Origin: Venatoribacter pacificus
GTDB taxonomy: Bacteria; Pseudomonadota; Gammaproteobacteria; Pseudomonadales; Oceanobacteraceae
NCBI RefSeq assembly: GCF_025318105.1
Contig: NZ_JAOANI010000009.1
Location: 1-64,000, forward strand
Length of the DNA stretch: 64,000 nucleotides
Direction: 5' to 3'
Both the position numbers and the translations under genes were made by a program. Every line of letters starts with the position of its first letter. Position 1 is the first letter of the stretch. The notes beneath the pieces were generated by a model, which was not told where the DNA came from, ran no database searches, and saw only the letters and a program-made list of their open reading frames with translations. Positions 34,544 to 43,322 of the stretch are shown in pieces.

Positions 34544-36670
34544 TCAGAAGCTCCAGTTCAGCCCTAACTGCACATTGCGTCCGGCAAGCGGCGCAGCATG
34601 TTTCAGGTAGGACACATGATTAACGGCGTATTGGTCGGTCAGGTTACTGGCGGCGAGGCGCCAGAGCAATTCGCTGTGCGCTAACAATTGGCGGTAACTG
34701 AGGCTGGCGTTCAGCAGCGTATGGCCGTCGCTGGGGTCTTCGTTGGCGGCGGTGCGCTTCTGGCTGGCTGTTGCCTGTCCTTCCAGACGCATCAGCAGAT
34801 GCCCGCTTTCCCGGTTGATGGCAAACAGGGCACTGGCCGGTGGCGTGCGTGGCAGATGATCACCGTTACGCAGACGCGCCTGAACCACATCGGCATTGAT
34901 ATCCAGATGCCAGAGTTCGTCAATGTTGTGCTGCCAACTGAACTCCGCACCGAGAAAACGGGCATCGTCCTGCTCCTGACGATACACATTATTATCGTGG
35001 AAGGGGTCGGTGAAATCTTTCAGCTCGTTGTAGATGTAATCCTGAAAACGGTAGTGAAACAGAGCGATTTTCACGCGGTCGTGTTCGCTTTCACGCAGCC
35101 AGTTAATATCAAGGGTCCAGGCGGTTTCCACGCTCAGGTCGGGATTATCGAGCTGGAACGAGAAGGTTGCATGATGATCACCATTCCAGAACAGCTCGGC
35201 GGCATCCGGTGCTCGTTGTACCCGTGCCAGATTCAGCCCCAGACGCTGTTGCTCATCCAGCACCCAGGTGCCTGCTGCCGACAATGTCGCCGGATTGAAA
35301 TTTTTGTCGTTGTAGTAGCTGCGTTGCTGGCGATAGTTGGGGTCAATCGGGTCCGGGTCTGAGCTGATACTGACAGAATCAAGGCGTGCGCCAAGCTCCA
35401 GCGTGCCCTGTGCCCAATCTCGTTGTTCAACCAGAAACACACCGGTTTGCGTGGTTTCGTTCAGGGGCATTGGCGTTGAGTGGGAATGCAGAAAGCCGCC
35501 GCGTTCACGGTTTAACAGGTTGAATCCGGTTGCTCCGTCCCAGGCGGTTGCCGCAAACGAAGGGATGCCGCTGCAGCCGCTGTGATTATGGCACAAGGCC
35601 AGTTTCTGATATTTCATCTGCAGGCCAAAGGTTCCCTGCCATTGGCCGAATGCCGCATGGCGCATACGGCTTTGCAGCTCCCAGCTTTCCTGATCAAACA
35701 GGCCGATATCCACCGTGGCGGCACCGGGAATATCATTTCTGGCCCCGGTTTCTGCGTGTTCATAATCGTTGAATGACAGCTCGGTGCGCCATTCATCCAG
35801 CCAGCTGAAAGCGCCGGACGGGTCAGGACGCCAGGCACCTTTCAGATCGTAACGGACTTGCTTGGGCTTAACCCGGAAAGGCTCGCCATCGGTATTGGGC
35901 ACGCCGTAGTCATACTCCAGAGTGCTGATACTGGCGCCGATAAACCCCCGTTTACCATCCGCCCAGCTCAGCGCAACAGCACCACCTGAGCCTTCGCTGT
36001 CGCTATTGGCAATGCGGCCACTGTTGTTGGCGGCGGGAATGTCGCCGCGCTCGCCGCTGGAGTAATCAGCGGCACTGCGCTGAAAACCGTCGAGGTGCAG
36101 TGTCCAGTTGCCACGGCTTGTATCCATTAAACCATCGGTGCTGTAACCGCTGTCGTTGCTGCTGCCTTTAATATTCAGCCCGCCGCTCAGGCCTGAGCCT
36201 GGTTGTTCATGGATGCGGCGGTCAATCAGGTTAACCACGCCGCCAATGGCGCCACCACCGTACATCAGGGTGGCCGGACCGTAGATCACTTCTATCTGTT
36301 CTGCGGAGCTGGCTTCTGCCATCGGCGAGTGGTCGGAGCTCATGGCGGATAAGTCGGCACTGTCACTGCCATTTTGCAGGATTTTTACCCGGCTGCCGCT
36401 CATACCGCGAATAACCGGCCTGCCAACGCCTGGCCCAAAGGAGGCGTTGGCAATACCTGGCGTGCTGTCGAGTAATGTACCGAGAGTGTCACCCGGGTTG
36501 TCGTTGATCGCGTCTTTATTAAGAACGGTCGCAGGCTGGGCAACATCGTAGATTGAATTCTGTCCGGCACTGCTGACAACAACAGTATCAAGTTCGGCGG
36601 AATGAGCGAGTACCTCAACGGACAGGCAAGCGGAGGTAAGACTTGTAATAACGAGAAACAGACGAGGCAT
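34544..36670 (-). CDS. ZnuD-like TonB-dependent zinc receptor
   Basis: A 708-residue outer-membrane receptor with a signal peptide, a plug domain (TLLDSTPGIANASFGPGVGR, GSRVKILQNGSDSADLS, YGPATLMYGGGAIGGVVNLI) and a 22-strand barrel ending in Phe. An outer loop reads LALCHNHSGCSGIPSF, the Cys/His cluster typical of ZnuD zinc receptors. The position in a cluster with a Zur-like box fits zinc uptake. TonB/ExbB/ExbD genes are not nearby. Confidence 0.9.
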   Translation of the reverse strand: MPRLFLVITSLTSACLSVEVLAHSAELDTVVVSSAGQNSIYDVAQPATVLNKDAINDNPGDTLGTLLDSTPGIANASFGPGVGRPVIRGMSGSRVKILQNGSDSADLSAMSSDHSPMAEASSAEQIEVIYGPATLMYGGGAIGGVVNLIDRRIHEQPGSGLSGGLNIKGSSNDSGYSTDGLMDTSRGNWTLHLDGFQRSAADYSSGERGDIPAANNSGRIANSDSEGSGGAVALSWADGKRGFIGASISTLEYDYGVPNTDGEPFRVKPKQVRYDLKGAWRPDPSGAFSWLDEWRTELSFNDYEHAETGARNDIPGAATVDIGLFDQESWELQSRMRHAAFGQWQGTFGLQMKYQKLALCHNHSGCSGIPSFAATAWDGATGFNLLNRERGGFLHSHSTPMPLNETTQTGVFLVEQRDWAQGTLELGARLDSVSISSDPDPIDPNYRQQRSYYNDKNFNPATLSAAGTWVLDEQQRLGLNLARVQRAPDAAELFWNGDHHATFSFQLDNPDLSVETAWTLDINWLRESEHDRVKIALFHYRFQDYIYNELKDFTDPFHDNNVYRQEQDDARFLGAEFSWQHNIDELWHLDINADVVQARLRNGDHLPRTPPASALFAINRESGHLLMRLEGQATASQKRTAANEDPSDGHTLLNASLSYRQLLAHSELLWRLAASNLTDQYAVNHVSYLKHAAPLAGRNVQLGLNWSF

Positions 36671-36743
36671 AAAAAAGAACCTGAAACGGTAAGGGCCAGC
36701 AGATGCTGGCCCGGGTTATCTGAGCAGGGGTTACGCAGAGCAA

Positions 36744-38207
36744 TTAATGATCGTGGTCGTGATCATCATCCGCGTGCTCTTCCTCTGCTGCATGAGCAAA
36801 TACAGCACTGAAGGCATTGTTCAGGTTGCTGTTGGCAGTCGTTGAGTGCAGGTGATAATCGTCTTCAGCACTATGGGCATCGACTTCGTACAGCGTGCCT
36901 GTTGCACTGTTTACAACCAGAAACTCATAAGCACCGGCCAGCAGCTGAGCATTCGCTGTGCTCCAGATGGCTGCAGCGGCTCCCAGTTGCTCCCGTGCAG
37001 TTTCTCCGCTGGCTACCGGGTTGCTGCTTTCATTCACATCAAAGCGGCTCACGGCCAGCTTGCCGCTGTTGCTCAGAAGAGCGATGGCATCGTCTGCGGT
37101 TGTTGTGCTCACCGCGATAATGTCACCGAAGTTTTCACCGGTAATGGATACTAAATCGCCACGGTGCGGATGGTCGTTGTGGGCATTCACTAACCAAAGC
37201 TGATCGGCCGACCAGGCAGTAATAACACTGTGTTCATGGTTCGTTTTGGTTAAACCGGTAATGTTTTCGATAAAGCCGGTGCTGCCTGTTGTGACTTCAC
37301 CGATGGCACCTTCACGGCGGGTTTCGGTGGCAGGGTAGCGCTGGGTGACATGGAGGGTTTCACCGGCGCCTTGCGGATGGCCGTCAATGGTTACATAGCC
37401 GCTGATCAGCCAGCGCAAGGTGCCATCACCGCATAAAATAAGCGTGAAGTTATCAGTCTGAGCAGTTTGTTCTACGCCATCGGCGCAGGTCATGGATTCT
37501 GCAAAGTACCCACCGTCGTGCGGGCGTACCCAGATCAGACCATCGCTACCGGTTGTGCCGTCAGCATTAACCACGGTGATGTCGGTATTGGCCGGGGTTA
37601 CAGAGTTAGCCGTAAAGGTCATGAACTGACCGCCCTGTAAAGCCAGAGCCGGGTAGACAAGGTTATTGGGTAAGTTCAGCCCGCTAACGACTTCGCCATC
37701 GGCGGCTTCCAGCAACAGGCCGCTGCCATCATTTTTCAGCACAGAGAAGTGGTCTGTTGTGGCGACGACCTGAGCGACACCGGCAATGGGGGCTGCGGTT
37801 AAAGCTTCTACGTCATGGGTATGAGCATCTTCACCGTGCATATGCTCCAGACCCGAACTGACAATGCTCAGATCACTGCCATTCAGCATGGCGAGGGTGA
37901 CACCATCGTTAGACAGCACCAGCTGAGCATCGGCACCTGTTGCTACGGTGGTGGAGGTGAACTGCTCGCTTGTAACCGTCTGATCAAACATTTTCAGGGT
38001 GTCAGCAGAGCCGGACAGTGAGTAAATCAAACGACCACCTTCGGCGTGAACATGGTCATGATCGTGATCATCATCGTCATCATTTGAAGATGATCCGCCA
38101 CAGGCGCTCAGGGTCAGGGCCAGCAAGGTGGTTAACGCGGTGGTCGTTACCGGCTTAAGCAAATGGCGTTGACGGTAGCGTACCTGGGGTTGTGCTCGTA
38201 GGTTCAT
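36744..38207 (-). CDS. His/Asp-rich lipoprotein, probable zinc-binding beta-propeller
   Basis: A 487-residue exported lipoprotein (lipobox LTLSAC, Cys36). A DDDDDHDHDHVH run at residues 43-54 and a second, EEEHADDDHDHDH, at the C-terminus frame a domain of repeated beta-sheet blades (SLSGSADTLKMFDQ, DAQLVLSNDGVTLAMLNGSD). His pairs within it include EHMHGEDAHTHD and NAHNDHPHRG. The layout resembles periplasmic zinc chaperones of the AztD kind, but this is not certain. The start at 38207 has AAGGAATT upstream; a longer frame begins inside the next promoter. It is the first gene of the zinc operon. Confidence 0.75.
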   Translation of the reverse strand: MNLRAQPQVRYRQRHLLKPVTTTALTTLLALTLSACGGSSSNDDDDDHDHDHVHAEGGRLIYSLSGSADTLKMFDQTVTSEQFTSTTVATGADAQLVLSNDGVTLAMLNGSDLSIVSSGLEHMHGEDAHTHDVEALTAAPIAGVAQVVATTDHFSVLKNDGSGLLLEAADGEVVSGLNLPNNLVYPALALQGGQFMTFTANSVTPANTDITVVNADGTTGSDGLIWVRPHDGGYFAESMTCADGVEQTAQTDNFTLILCGDGTLRWLISGYVTIDGHPQGAGETLHVTQRYPATETRREGAIGEVTTGSTGFIENITGLTKTNHEHSVITAWSADQLWLVNAHNDHPHRGDLVSITGENFGDIIAVSTTTADDAIALLSNSGKLAVSRFDVNESSNPVASGETAREQLGAAAAIWSTANAQLLAGAYEFLVVNSATGTLYEVDAHSAEDDYHLHSTTANSNLNNAFSAVFAHAAEEEHADDDHDHDH

Positions 38208-38284
38208 GCTGAATTCCTTATAGTCTGCGTCTTGTGTCAGTAACGTTGGCGCTGCCGGGCTTGGCAAGGTGCGGCGCGCCAAAG

Positions 38285-38310
38285 AAATGATATGTTATAT
38301 TATAACTTTA
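38285..38310. promoter_or_regulatory. Zur box between divergent zinc genes
   Basis: The core ATGTTATATTATAACTT (38292-38308) is a near-perfect dyad matching the gammaproteobacterial Zur consensus (GTTATA-N-TATAAC). It sits 21 nt before the DUF3299 start and about 85 nt before the His-rich lipoprotein start. One Zur dimer pair could repress both directions when zinc is plentiful. Confidence 0.8.
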
Positions 38311-38328
38311 AAAATAGGAAACCCTGAG

Positions 38329-38940
38329 ATGGCTGTTTTTCGTTCACTGCTGTCGGGCAGTCGCCGCACGGCTGGCTCCTGGCTGCTGGTACTCGGCTGT
38401 GCAGCTTGTTTTACAAGCGCGCAGGCTGCAGACCCGGTCTACCGCGAAATTGAATTTGCCGATTTGCTGCCGGATGAGGATTTCAAAGCGCTGTCGAATC
38501 CACCGGCTGAGCTGGCGGCGATTGCCGATGGTTCAGAAGAAGATCAGATTGATGCGGCGCTGGGGCAGGGAGAAGCGGGGAAAAACCCCGACCAGCCGCA
38601 GACTGACTGGCACCGGGCGTTGCAATCAACCAATATCCGCGCTGAATTTAACGGCCAGAAAGTCCGTATTCCGGGCTACATAGTGCCGCTGGAGTTCGAT
38701 GACCAGCAGGTCGTCACCGAGTTCTTTCTGGTGCCCTACTACGGCGCCTGTATTCATCTGCCGCCGCCGCCACCCAACCAGCTGATTCTGGGCAAAAGCA
38801 GTGATGGGGTAATGCTGGAAACCATCTACGATCCGTTCTGGATTGAAGGCACGCTGCTGACGGAAGTGAATAAAAATGACGTAGCGACTTCGGCCTACCG
38901 CATGACGGTTGAGCAGATTATTCCGTATAAAATGCAGTAG
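38329..38940 (+). CDS. DUF3299 family exported protein
   Basis: A 203-residue protein with a signal peptide (MAVFRSLLSG to AQAADPVYREI) and the DUF3299 core (VRIPGYIVPLEFDDQQVVTEFFLVPYYGACIHLPPPPPNQ). The PPPPNQ and YGACIH motifs are family hallmarks; the Cys and His suggest metal or haem binding but function is unproven. A DUF3299 gene is part of the zinc-repressed zrg operon of V. cholerae. The start at 38329 is chosen because it follows AGGAAA and lies after the Zur box; an upstream ATG at 38269 would place coding sequence across the operator. Confidence 0.88.
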   Translation: MAVFRSLLSGSRRTAGSWLLVLGCAACFTSAQAADPVYREIEFADLLPDEDFKALSNPPAELAAIADGSEEDQIDAALGQGEAGKNPDQPQTDWHRALQSTNIRAEFNGQKVRIPGYIVPLEFDDQQVVTEFFLVPYYGACIHLPPPPPNQLILGKSSDGVMLETIYDPFWIEGTLLTEVNKNDVATSAYRMTVEQIIPYKMQ

Positions 38941-38962
38941 GCCTGAGCCGTCGTGAGCGGGG

Positions 38963-40201
38963 TTACTCCCAGGCGGGGAATGGGTCGGGCAGTTGTTGCC
39001 AGAGCTCTTGCCCGGCCAGCAGTTCGTCGTCGTTCAGCAGGCAGGCGTCCAGCTGCTGGTGGACGTCCTGTTGGTTGAGGCCCTGACCAATAAACACCAG
39101 CTCCTGGCGCATATCACCAAAAGGCTCCACCCATTTTTCGCGGATATAGTCGAGGGATTCTTCATCCTGTGGCCAGCGCTCATCGGGTACGGCTTTCCAG
39201 AACATGCCGGCAAAACCATGGTGGGCAATTCCGCCAGCCTGACTCCATTGACCGGCAAATTGCGGGCGGCTGGCCAGCCAGAAATAGCCTTTGGAGCGCA
39301 GCAGTTTGCCGTCTGGCCAGTCCTGATGCAGAAAATCCCAGAATTTTTGCGGATGAAACGGTTTGCGCGCACGGTACACAAAACTGCCGATACCGTATTC
39401 CTCGGTTTCCGGATGATGCTCGCCGCGTAATTCCTGCAGCCAGCCCGGTGCCTGAGCGGCCTGATCAAAATCAAAACTGCCGGTGCCCAGTACTTTATCC
39501 AGCGGCGCATTGCCTTTAACCATCGGGATCTGTTCCGCGCGTGGATTCAGGCTGTGCAGAATGGCCTGCAGGCGCTGCAGTTGCTCCGCGCTGACCAGAT
39601 CGGTTTTGCTGATCAACAGCTTGTCGCAGAATTCAATCTGATCAATCAGCAGGTCGCTGACACTGCGCTGGTCGTCTTCACCCAAGGATTCACCGCTTTC
39701 CTGCAATGAACGGGCAGCGTCAAAATCCTGCAGAAAATTCACCGCATCCACCACCGTGACCATCGTATCCAGACGGGCAATATCCGACAGGCTGACGCCA
39801 TCTTCATCGGCGAAGGTAAAGGTTTCAGCCACCGGCAGCGGCTCGGCGATGCCGGTGGATTCAATCACCAGATAATCAAAACGCCCGGCTTCCGCCAGTT
39901 GGCGTACCTCAATTAACAGGTCTTCGCGCAGGGTGCAGCAAATGCAGCCGTTGCTCATTTCCACCAGTTTTTCTTCACCGCGCTTCAGCTCAACTTCGTC
40001 TTTTACGAAGGCAGCATCGATATTCACCTCGCTCATATCATTCACAATTACCGCCACCCGACGGTTATCGCGGTTATGCAGAATATGATTGAGCAGGGTG
40101 GTTTTACCGGCTCCCAGAAAGCCAGACAGCACGGTAACCGGCAGGCGGGTATCGGCCATCGCCGGAGTTGAATGGGTGGGGGAAGTCGCAGGGGCGTTCA
40201 T
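38963..40201 (-). CDS. COG0523 (CobW-type) GTPase, probable zinc metallochaperone
   Basis: A 412-residue G3E GTPase. P-loop GFLGAGKT is at residues 27-34 and the metal-binding GCICC at 85-89, with a C-terminal CobW domain from about 280. Members next to Zur boxes (ZigA, YeiR, ZagA types) are thought to deliver zinc to target enzymes in starvation. The start at 40201 has GAGG upstream; a longer frame from 40234 would begin only 10 nt from the Zur box. It faces the DUF3299 gene. Confidence 0.92.
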   Translation of the reverse strand: MNAPATSPTHSTPAMADTRLPVTVLSGFLGAGKTTLLNHILHNRDNRRVAVIVNDMSEVNIDAAFVKDEVELKRGEEKLVEMSNGCICCTLREDLLIEVRQLAEAGRFDYLVIESTGIAEPLPVAETFTFADEDGVSLSDIARLDTMVTVVDAVNFLQDFDAARSLQESGESLGEDDQRSVSDLLIDQIEFCDKLLISKTDLVSAEQLQRLQAILHSLNPRAEQIPMVKGNAPLDKVLGTGSFDFDQAAQAPGWLQELRGEHHPETEEYGIGSFVYRARKPFHPQKFWDFLHQDWPDGKLLRSKGYFWLASRPQFAGQWSQAGGIAHHGFAGMFWKAVPDERWPQDEESLDYIREKWVEPFGDMRQELVFIGQGLNQQDVHQQLDACLLNDDELLAGQELWQQLPDPFPAWE

Positions 40202-40237
40202 AGAATCCTCGTACCTGGTTGCTTGATTTACCATAAT

Positions 40238-40264
40238 TAGTATATGTTATAACGTAACATTTGT
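40238..40264 (-). promoter_or_regulatory. Zur box upstream of the COG0523 GTPase
   Basis: The dyad ATGTTATAACGTAACAT (40244-40260) matches the Zur consensus and closely resembles the box at 38292-38308. It lies 43 nt before the GTPase start codon. Confidence 0.82.
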
Positions 40265-40271
40265 GGATTTG

Positions 40272-40322
40272 AGAAAGCAAGATAAGAAGAGAAAGAGAGA
40301 AGAGAGAAGAGAGAAGGGTGAG
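40272..40322. repeat. Purine-rich GA tract
   Basis: A run of AAGAGAAAGAGAGAAGAGAG-type repeats with almost no pyrimidines on the plus strand. It lies just upstream of the Zur box and was probably made by slippage. It may affect DNA shape near the promoter. Confidence 0.7.
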
Positions 40323-40462
40323 TCGCAAGTAACAGAAGGGCGCCGGAAGAACGCGTAAGAAAACCGTGCTTTTAAGCCACGAAAGAAAGCCTGACAGATG
40401 AAAGCCTGACAGGAGCTGGTCACTGGGCTGTTGGCATTAAAACCGTTATCCTTGCGCTCTTT

Positions 40463-41164
40463 ATGTTTAACGCGGATTTAACCCACATGGCTTTTGTAAA
40501 ACAGCACATCGATTGGATTTTATTTATTCTTCTGGCCGCAGTTTTTATCGCGTTTCCACAGATTGATCTGAGCGTCAGCCGCTGGTTTTACGATGCAGAA
40601 CAGGGTAACTGGCCGCTGGCCAACCACCCGATCAGCGAGTCGGTGTATGCGTTATTCCGTTATGTCCCCTATGTGCTGGTGCCGGTTTTACTGATTGCCG
40701 TGGCACTGACCTTTGTTAAAGGCGGCATTGCGCAGGCGCAGCGTAAAGCCTGGGTATTTATTCTGGTGTCGTTGCTGGCGGGCCCCGGCATTCTGGTGCA
40801 TACCGTATTTAAAGAAGGTTTTGACCGCGCGCGGCCAAAGCAGGTGCAGGAATTTGGCGGCCACAGTGGTTTTACTCCGGCCTTTGTGATTTCAGACCAG
40901 TGTGCAAAAAAATGTAAATCTTTCGTTAGCGGACATGCGGCGATGGGATTCTGGCTGATGGCTTTTGCCTGGGTTTTCCGCCGCCGCCGCTGGTTCTGGG
41001 CTGGTATGGCCGTGGGAATTGTGGTCAGCGCCGGGCGTATTGTACAGGGCGGACACTTTTTAAGTGATACGATTTTTGCCGGTTTTGTCTGCTATTTTAC
41101 CTACCGGCTGATGAGCTACTGGATTCTGGGTTACAGCCAGATTCAGGACAATAAGCAAGCATAA
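40463..41164 (+). CDS. PAP2 family phosphatase
   Basis: A 233-residue inner-membrane protein with six likely helices. The three PAP2 motifs are present: KEGFDRARPKQ, SGHAAMGF and SAGRIVQGGHFLSD, with catalytic His in the last two. It would remove phosphate from a lipid phosphate such as phosphatidic acid or undecaprenyl pyrophosphate. ATG 40463 or 40487 could be the start; neither has a clear ribosome binding site. Its terminator now lies beyond an inserted IS element. Confidence 0.92.
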   Translation: MFNADLTHMAFVKQHIDWILFILLAAVFIAFPQIDLSVSRWFYDAEQGNWPLANHPISESVYALFRYVPYVLVPVLLIAVALTFVKGGIAQAQRKAWVFILVSLLAGPGILVHTVFKEGFDRARPKQVQEFGGHSGFTPAFVISDQCAKKCKSFVSGHAAMGFWLMAFAWVFRRRRWFWAGMAVGIVVSAGRIVQGGHFLSDTIFAGFVCYFTYRLMSYWILGYSQIQDNKQA

Positions 41165-41169
41165 AAAAC

Positions 41170-41185
41170 AGGCGCTACGGCGCCT
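41170..41185. repeat. Left 16-bp target duplication of the IS element
   Basis: AGGCGCTACGGCGCCT, identical to 42767-42782. It is itself a palindrome: the stem of the terminator after the PAP2 gene. Confidence 0.9.
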
Positions 41186-42766
41186 CAGACTGCTGACAAA
41201 GTCCTCGCCCTAACCGGCGGGGATTTTTTATAATGGGCCATGCTTAAACATCGCCCCCAAACCCAGTCATCACTCGAATTCGTCTGCATTGATGAACTCG
41301 TTCCCAAAGACCACCTGCTGCGCAAGGTCGATAAACACATCGACTTCTCGTTTATTCACGAGCTCGTTAAAGATCTCTACTGTCAGAACAATGGCCGTCC
41401 TGCGCTTGATCCCACCTTGATGTTCAAGCTGTTGCTGCTTGGGTATTTATTTGGCGTTCGCAGTGAACGTCAATTGATTCGCGAGGTGGAAGTCAATGTC
41501 GCTTATCGCTGGTTCTTAGGATTGGGACTGACCGATAAAATCCCAGACGCATCCACTCTTAGCCAGAACCGTCGACGCCGCTTTAACGATTCTGATGTCT
41601 ATCAGCAAATCTTCGACCAGATTGTGCTGCAAGCCATGCGCAAAAAACTGGTGTCAGGCCACGTGCTGTACACCGACTCTACGCACATCAAAGCCAGTGC
41701 GAATAAAAACAAACACCTGCAAGTGATCGTCAAACAAGAACGCCAGGCTTATATGGATCAACTGGATTGCGCCGTGGAGGAAGAACGGATCAGCCACGGA
41801 AAAAAAGCCCTTAGCGCCGCCATCGAAGGCGCCCTCCGAGAAGACGATTAAGCAAAGCACCACCGACCCAGACAGCGGTTATATGGTGCGTGACCAAAAG
41901 CCTAAAGGCTTCTTCTATCTTGATCACCGAACCGTGGATGGCAAAGCCAACATCATCACCGATGTCCACATTACCGCAGGCAACGTACACGACAGCGTGC
42001 CGTATATCGGGAGGCTGGAACGCCAGCAAAAACGCTTTGGCTTCAACATAAAAGCGGTGGGTCTGGACGCGGGCTACAACTCCGCCGCGATCTGTAAGCA
42101 GCTGGAAGATAAGCAGATTTTTGCAGCGATTGCGTATCGTCGCTTAAATCATAAAGCGGGCATGTTTTATAAAAGGGAATTTGAGTACGATGCCGAAAAC
42201 AATCACTACACCTGCCCGGAAGGCCAGACCTTAATTTATAAAACAACCAGCCGTGAAGGCTACCACCACTACCAGTCAGACGGTTCCCATTGCCAAGGCT
42301 GCCCATCCCTGAAGCGCTGCAATAACAATGCGGAGCACGTTAAAACCATCACCCGCCATGTGTGGCAAGACAGCAAAGAGCGCACCACCGAGAAACGTTT
42401 AAGCGTCTATGGCCAGGCGATTTATAAACGAAGAAAAGAAACCGTAGAACGCAGCTTTGCCGATGCCAAAGAGTTGAATGGCTATCGATATGCCCGCTTC
42501 CGTGGCCGCAATAAAGTGCAAGCTCAGGCATTGCTGACGGCAGCAGCGCAAAACATGAAAAAGATCGCGCTGATGGCGGCTTAAGCCGACATTGACGCTG
42601 TTTTTAAGACGAAAACGCCCATCCAGCCCCTCCATAAACCCTAATAGAGGTCGATTCAAAATTACTCGTGCCTCGATGAGAAATCGTTAAAACGGGCGGT
42701 TTCGGGTTTACAGAACCATAAAAACAACAAACCCCAGCTGAAAAGCTGGGGTTTGTCAGTAGTCTG
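41186..42766 (+). mobile_element. IS1182-family insertion sequence (1581 bp)
   Basis: The ends are inverted repeats: CAGACTGCTGACAAA on the left, and CAGACTACTGACAAA on the complementary strand at the right. It is flanked by a 16-bp palindromic direct repeat, and IS1182-type elements are known for palindromic targets with variable duplications. It carries one transposase split into two frames. A hairpin (ACCCCAGCT/AGCTGGGGT) lies near the right end, and ATTTTTTATAAT just before the gene gives a -10-like box. Confidence 0.9.
41240..42584 (+). pseudogene. IS1182-family transposase, frameshifted at an A7 run
   Basis: Two frames make one DDE transposase. Residues 1-203 (41240-41851) hold the N-terminal domain (SLEFVCIDELVPKDHLLRKV, YLFGVRSERQLIREV, LYTDSTHIKASANKNK). 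The second part, to 42584, holds DPDSGYMVRDQKPKGFFYLD, HRTVDGKANIITDVHITAGN, VHDSVPY and VERSFADAKELNGYRYARFRG. The frames join at a run of seven A at 41809-41816. Losing one A restores a continuous protein of about 447 residues. This may be a mutation, or slippage at the A-run may still allow some full-length enzyme. Confidence 0.88.
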
Positions 42767-42789
42767 AGGCGCTACGGCGCCTGTTTTTT
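42767..42789 (+). terminator. Right target copy, terminator of the PAP2 gene
   Basis: AGGCGC, loop TACG, GCGCCT, then GTTTTTTT. This is the intact half of the terminator that the IS element split; with the upstream copy at 41170 the stem is duplicated. It also forms the right target duplication (42767-42782). Confidence 0.85.
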
Positions 42790-42819
42790 TCTTTTATGGT
42801 GTTGTTCTGCGTGCGATGT

Positions 42820-43197
42820 TTATTGGTTATTAGTCCCGGATTCACAAGAGCTTTCGCAGGCGCGGCAGGCTAAGCGTTTTTCTTTATGTTTCTTCGCGAA
42901 GTGCTCACCGTCACCGTAAGCAATAAACTTGTCATAATGCCTGTGGGCACGCTGGGCATTATCCGGGTGTTTGATCGGGCACCAGTACCATTCGGTACGC
43001 CCGGCAATTTCACTGGCATAGGCAAATACGCCATTAGCGTAGTCACAGTAGAGGCAGTTCAGCTTTTGTGTGAAGGTAAGATAAGAAAGCTTTTTCCGGT
43101 CCAGTGCCAGATAGTCTCTGCGTTTCACCTTCGGTATTTCATACACCGGAAAGCAAATGGCCTGATACAGCGATACAAACAGATCGACAATCACCAC
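42820..43197 (-). CDS. Conserved hypothetical protein with Cys/His motifs
   Basis: At least 125 residues. The start of the visible frame is hydrophobic (MVIVDLFVSLYQAICFPVYE), followed by CLYCDYANGVFAYASEIAGR, WYWCPIKH and a C-terminal CRACESSCES. The two CxxC pairs suggest metal binding. Function is unknown. The frame stays open upstream (to about 43293) and the extra residues are membrane-like (FLLITITAPAIYGLIIP). The only strong ribosome binding site (AGGAGA) is followed by ATCATCATC rather than a normal start codon, so the true start is unclear. Confidence 0.7.
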   Translation of the reverse strand: MVIVDLFVSLYQAICFPVYEIPKVKRRDYLALDRKKLSYLTFTQKLNCLYCDYANGVFAYASEIAGRTEWYWCPIKHPDNAQRAHRHYDKFIAYGDGEHFAKKHKEKRLACRACESSCESGTNNQ

Positions 43198-43322
43198 CGG
43201 TATAATTAATCCGTATATCGCCGGTGCCGTGATGGTAATGAGCAGAAAGTGTTTTGGATTATTTATAACCCGTCGGAAAAGAGCGATGATGATTCTCCTG
43301 AGTGTAAGCTGCAGCCGTCTGG

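Noticed and set aside
40260..40330. Possible CRISPR or minisatellite array
   Set aside because: It is a simple GA tract with no spacer structure.
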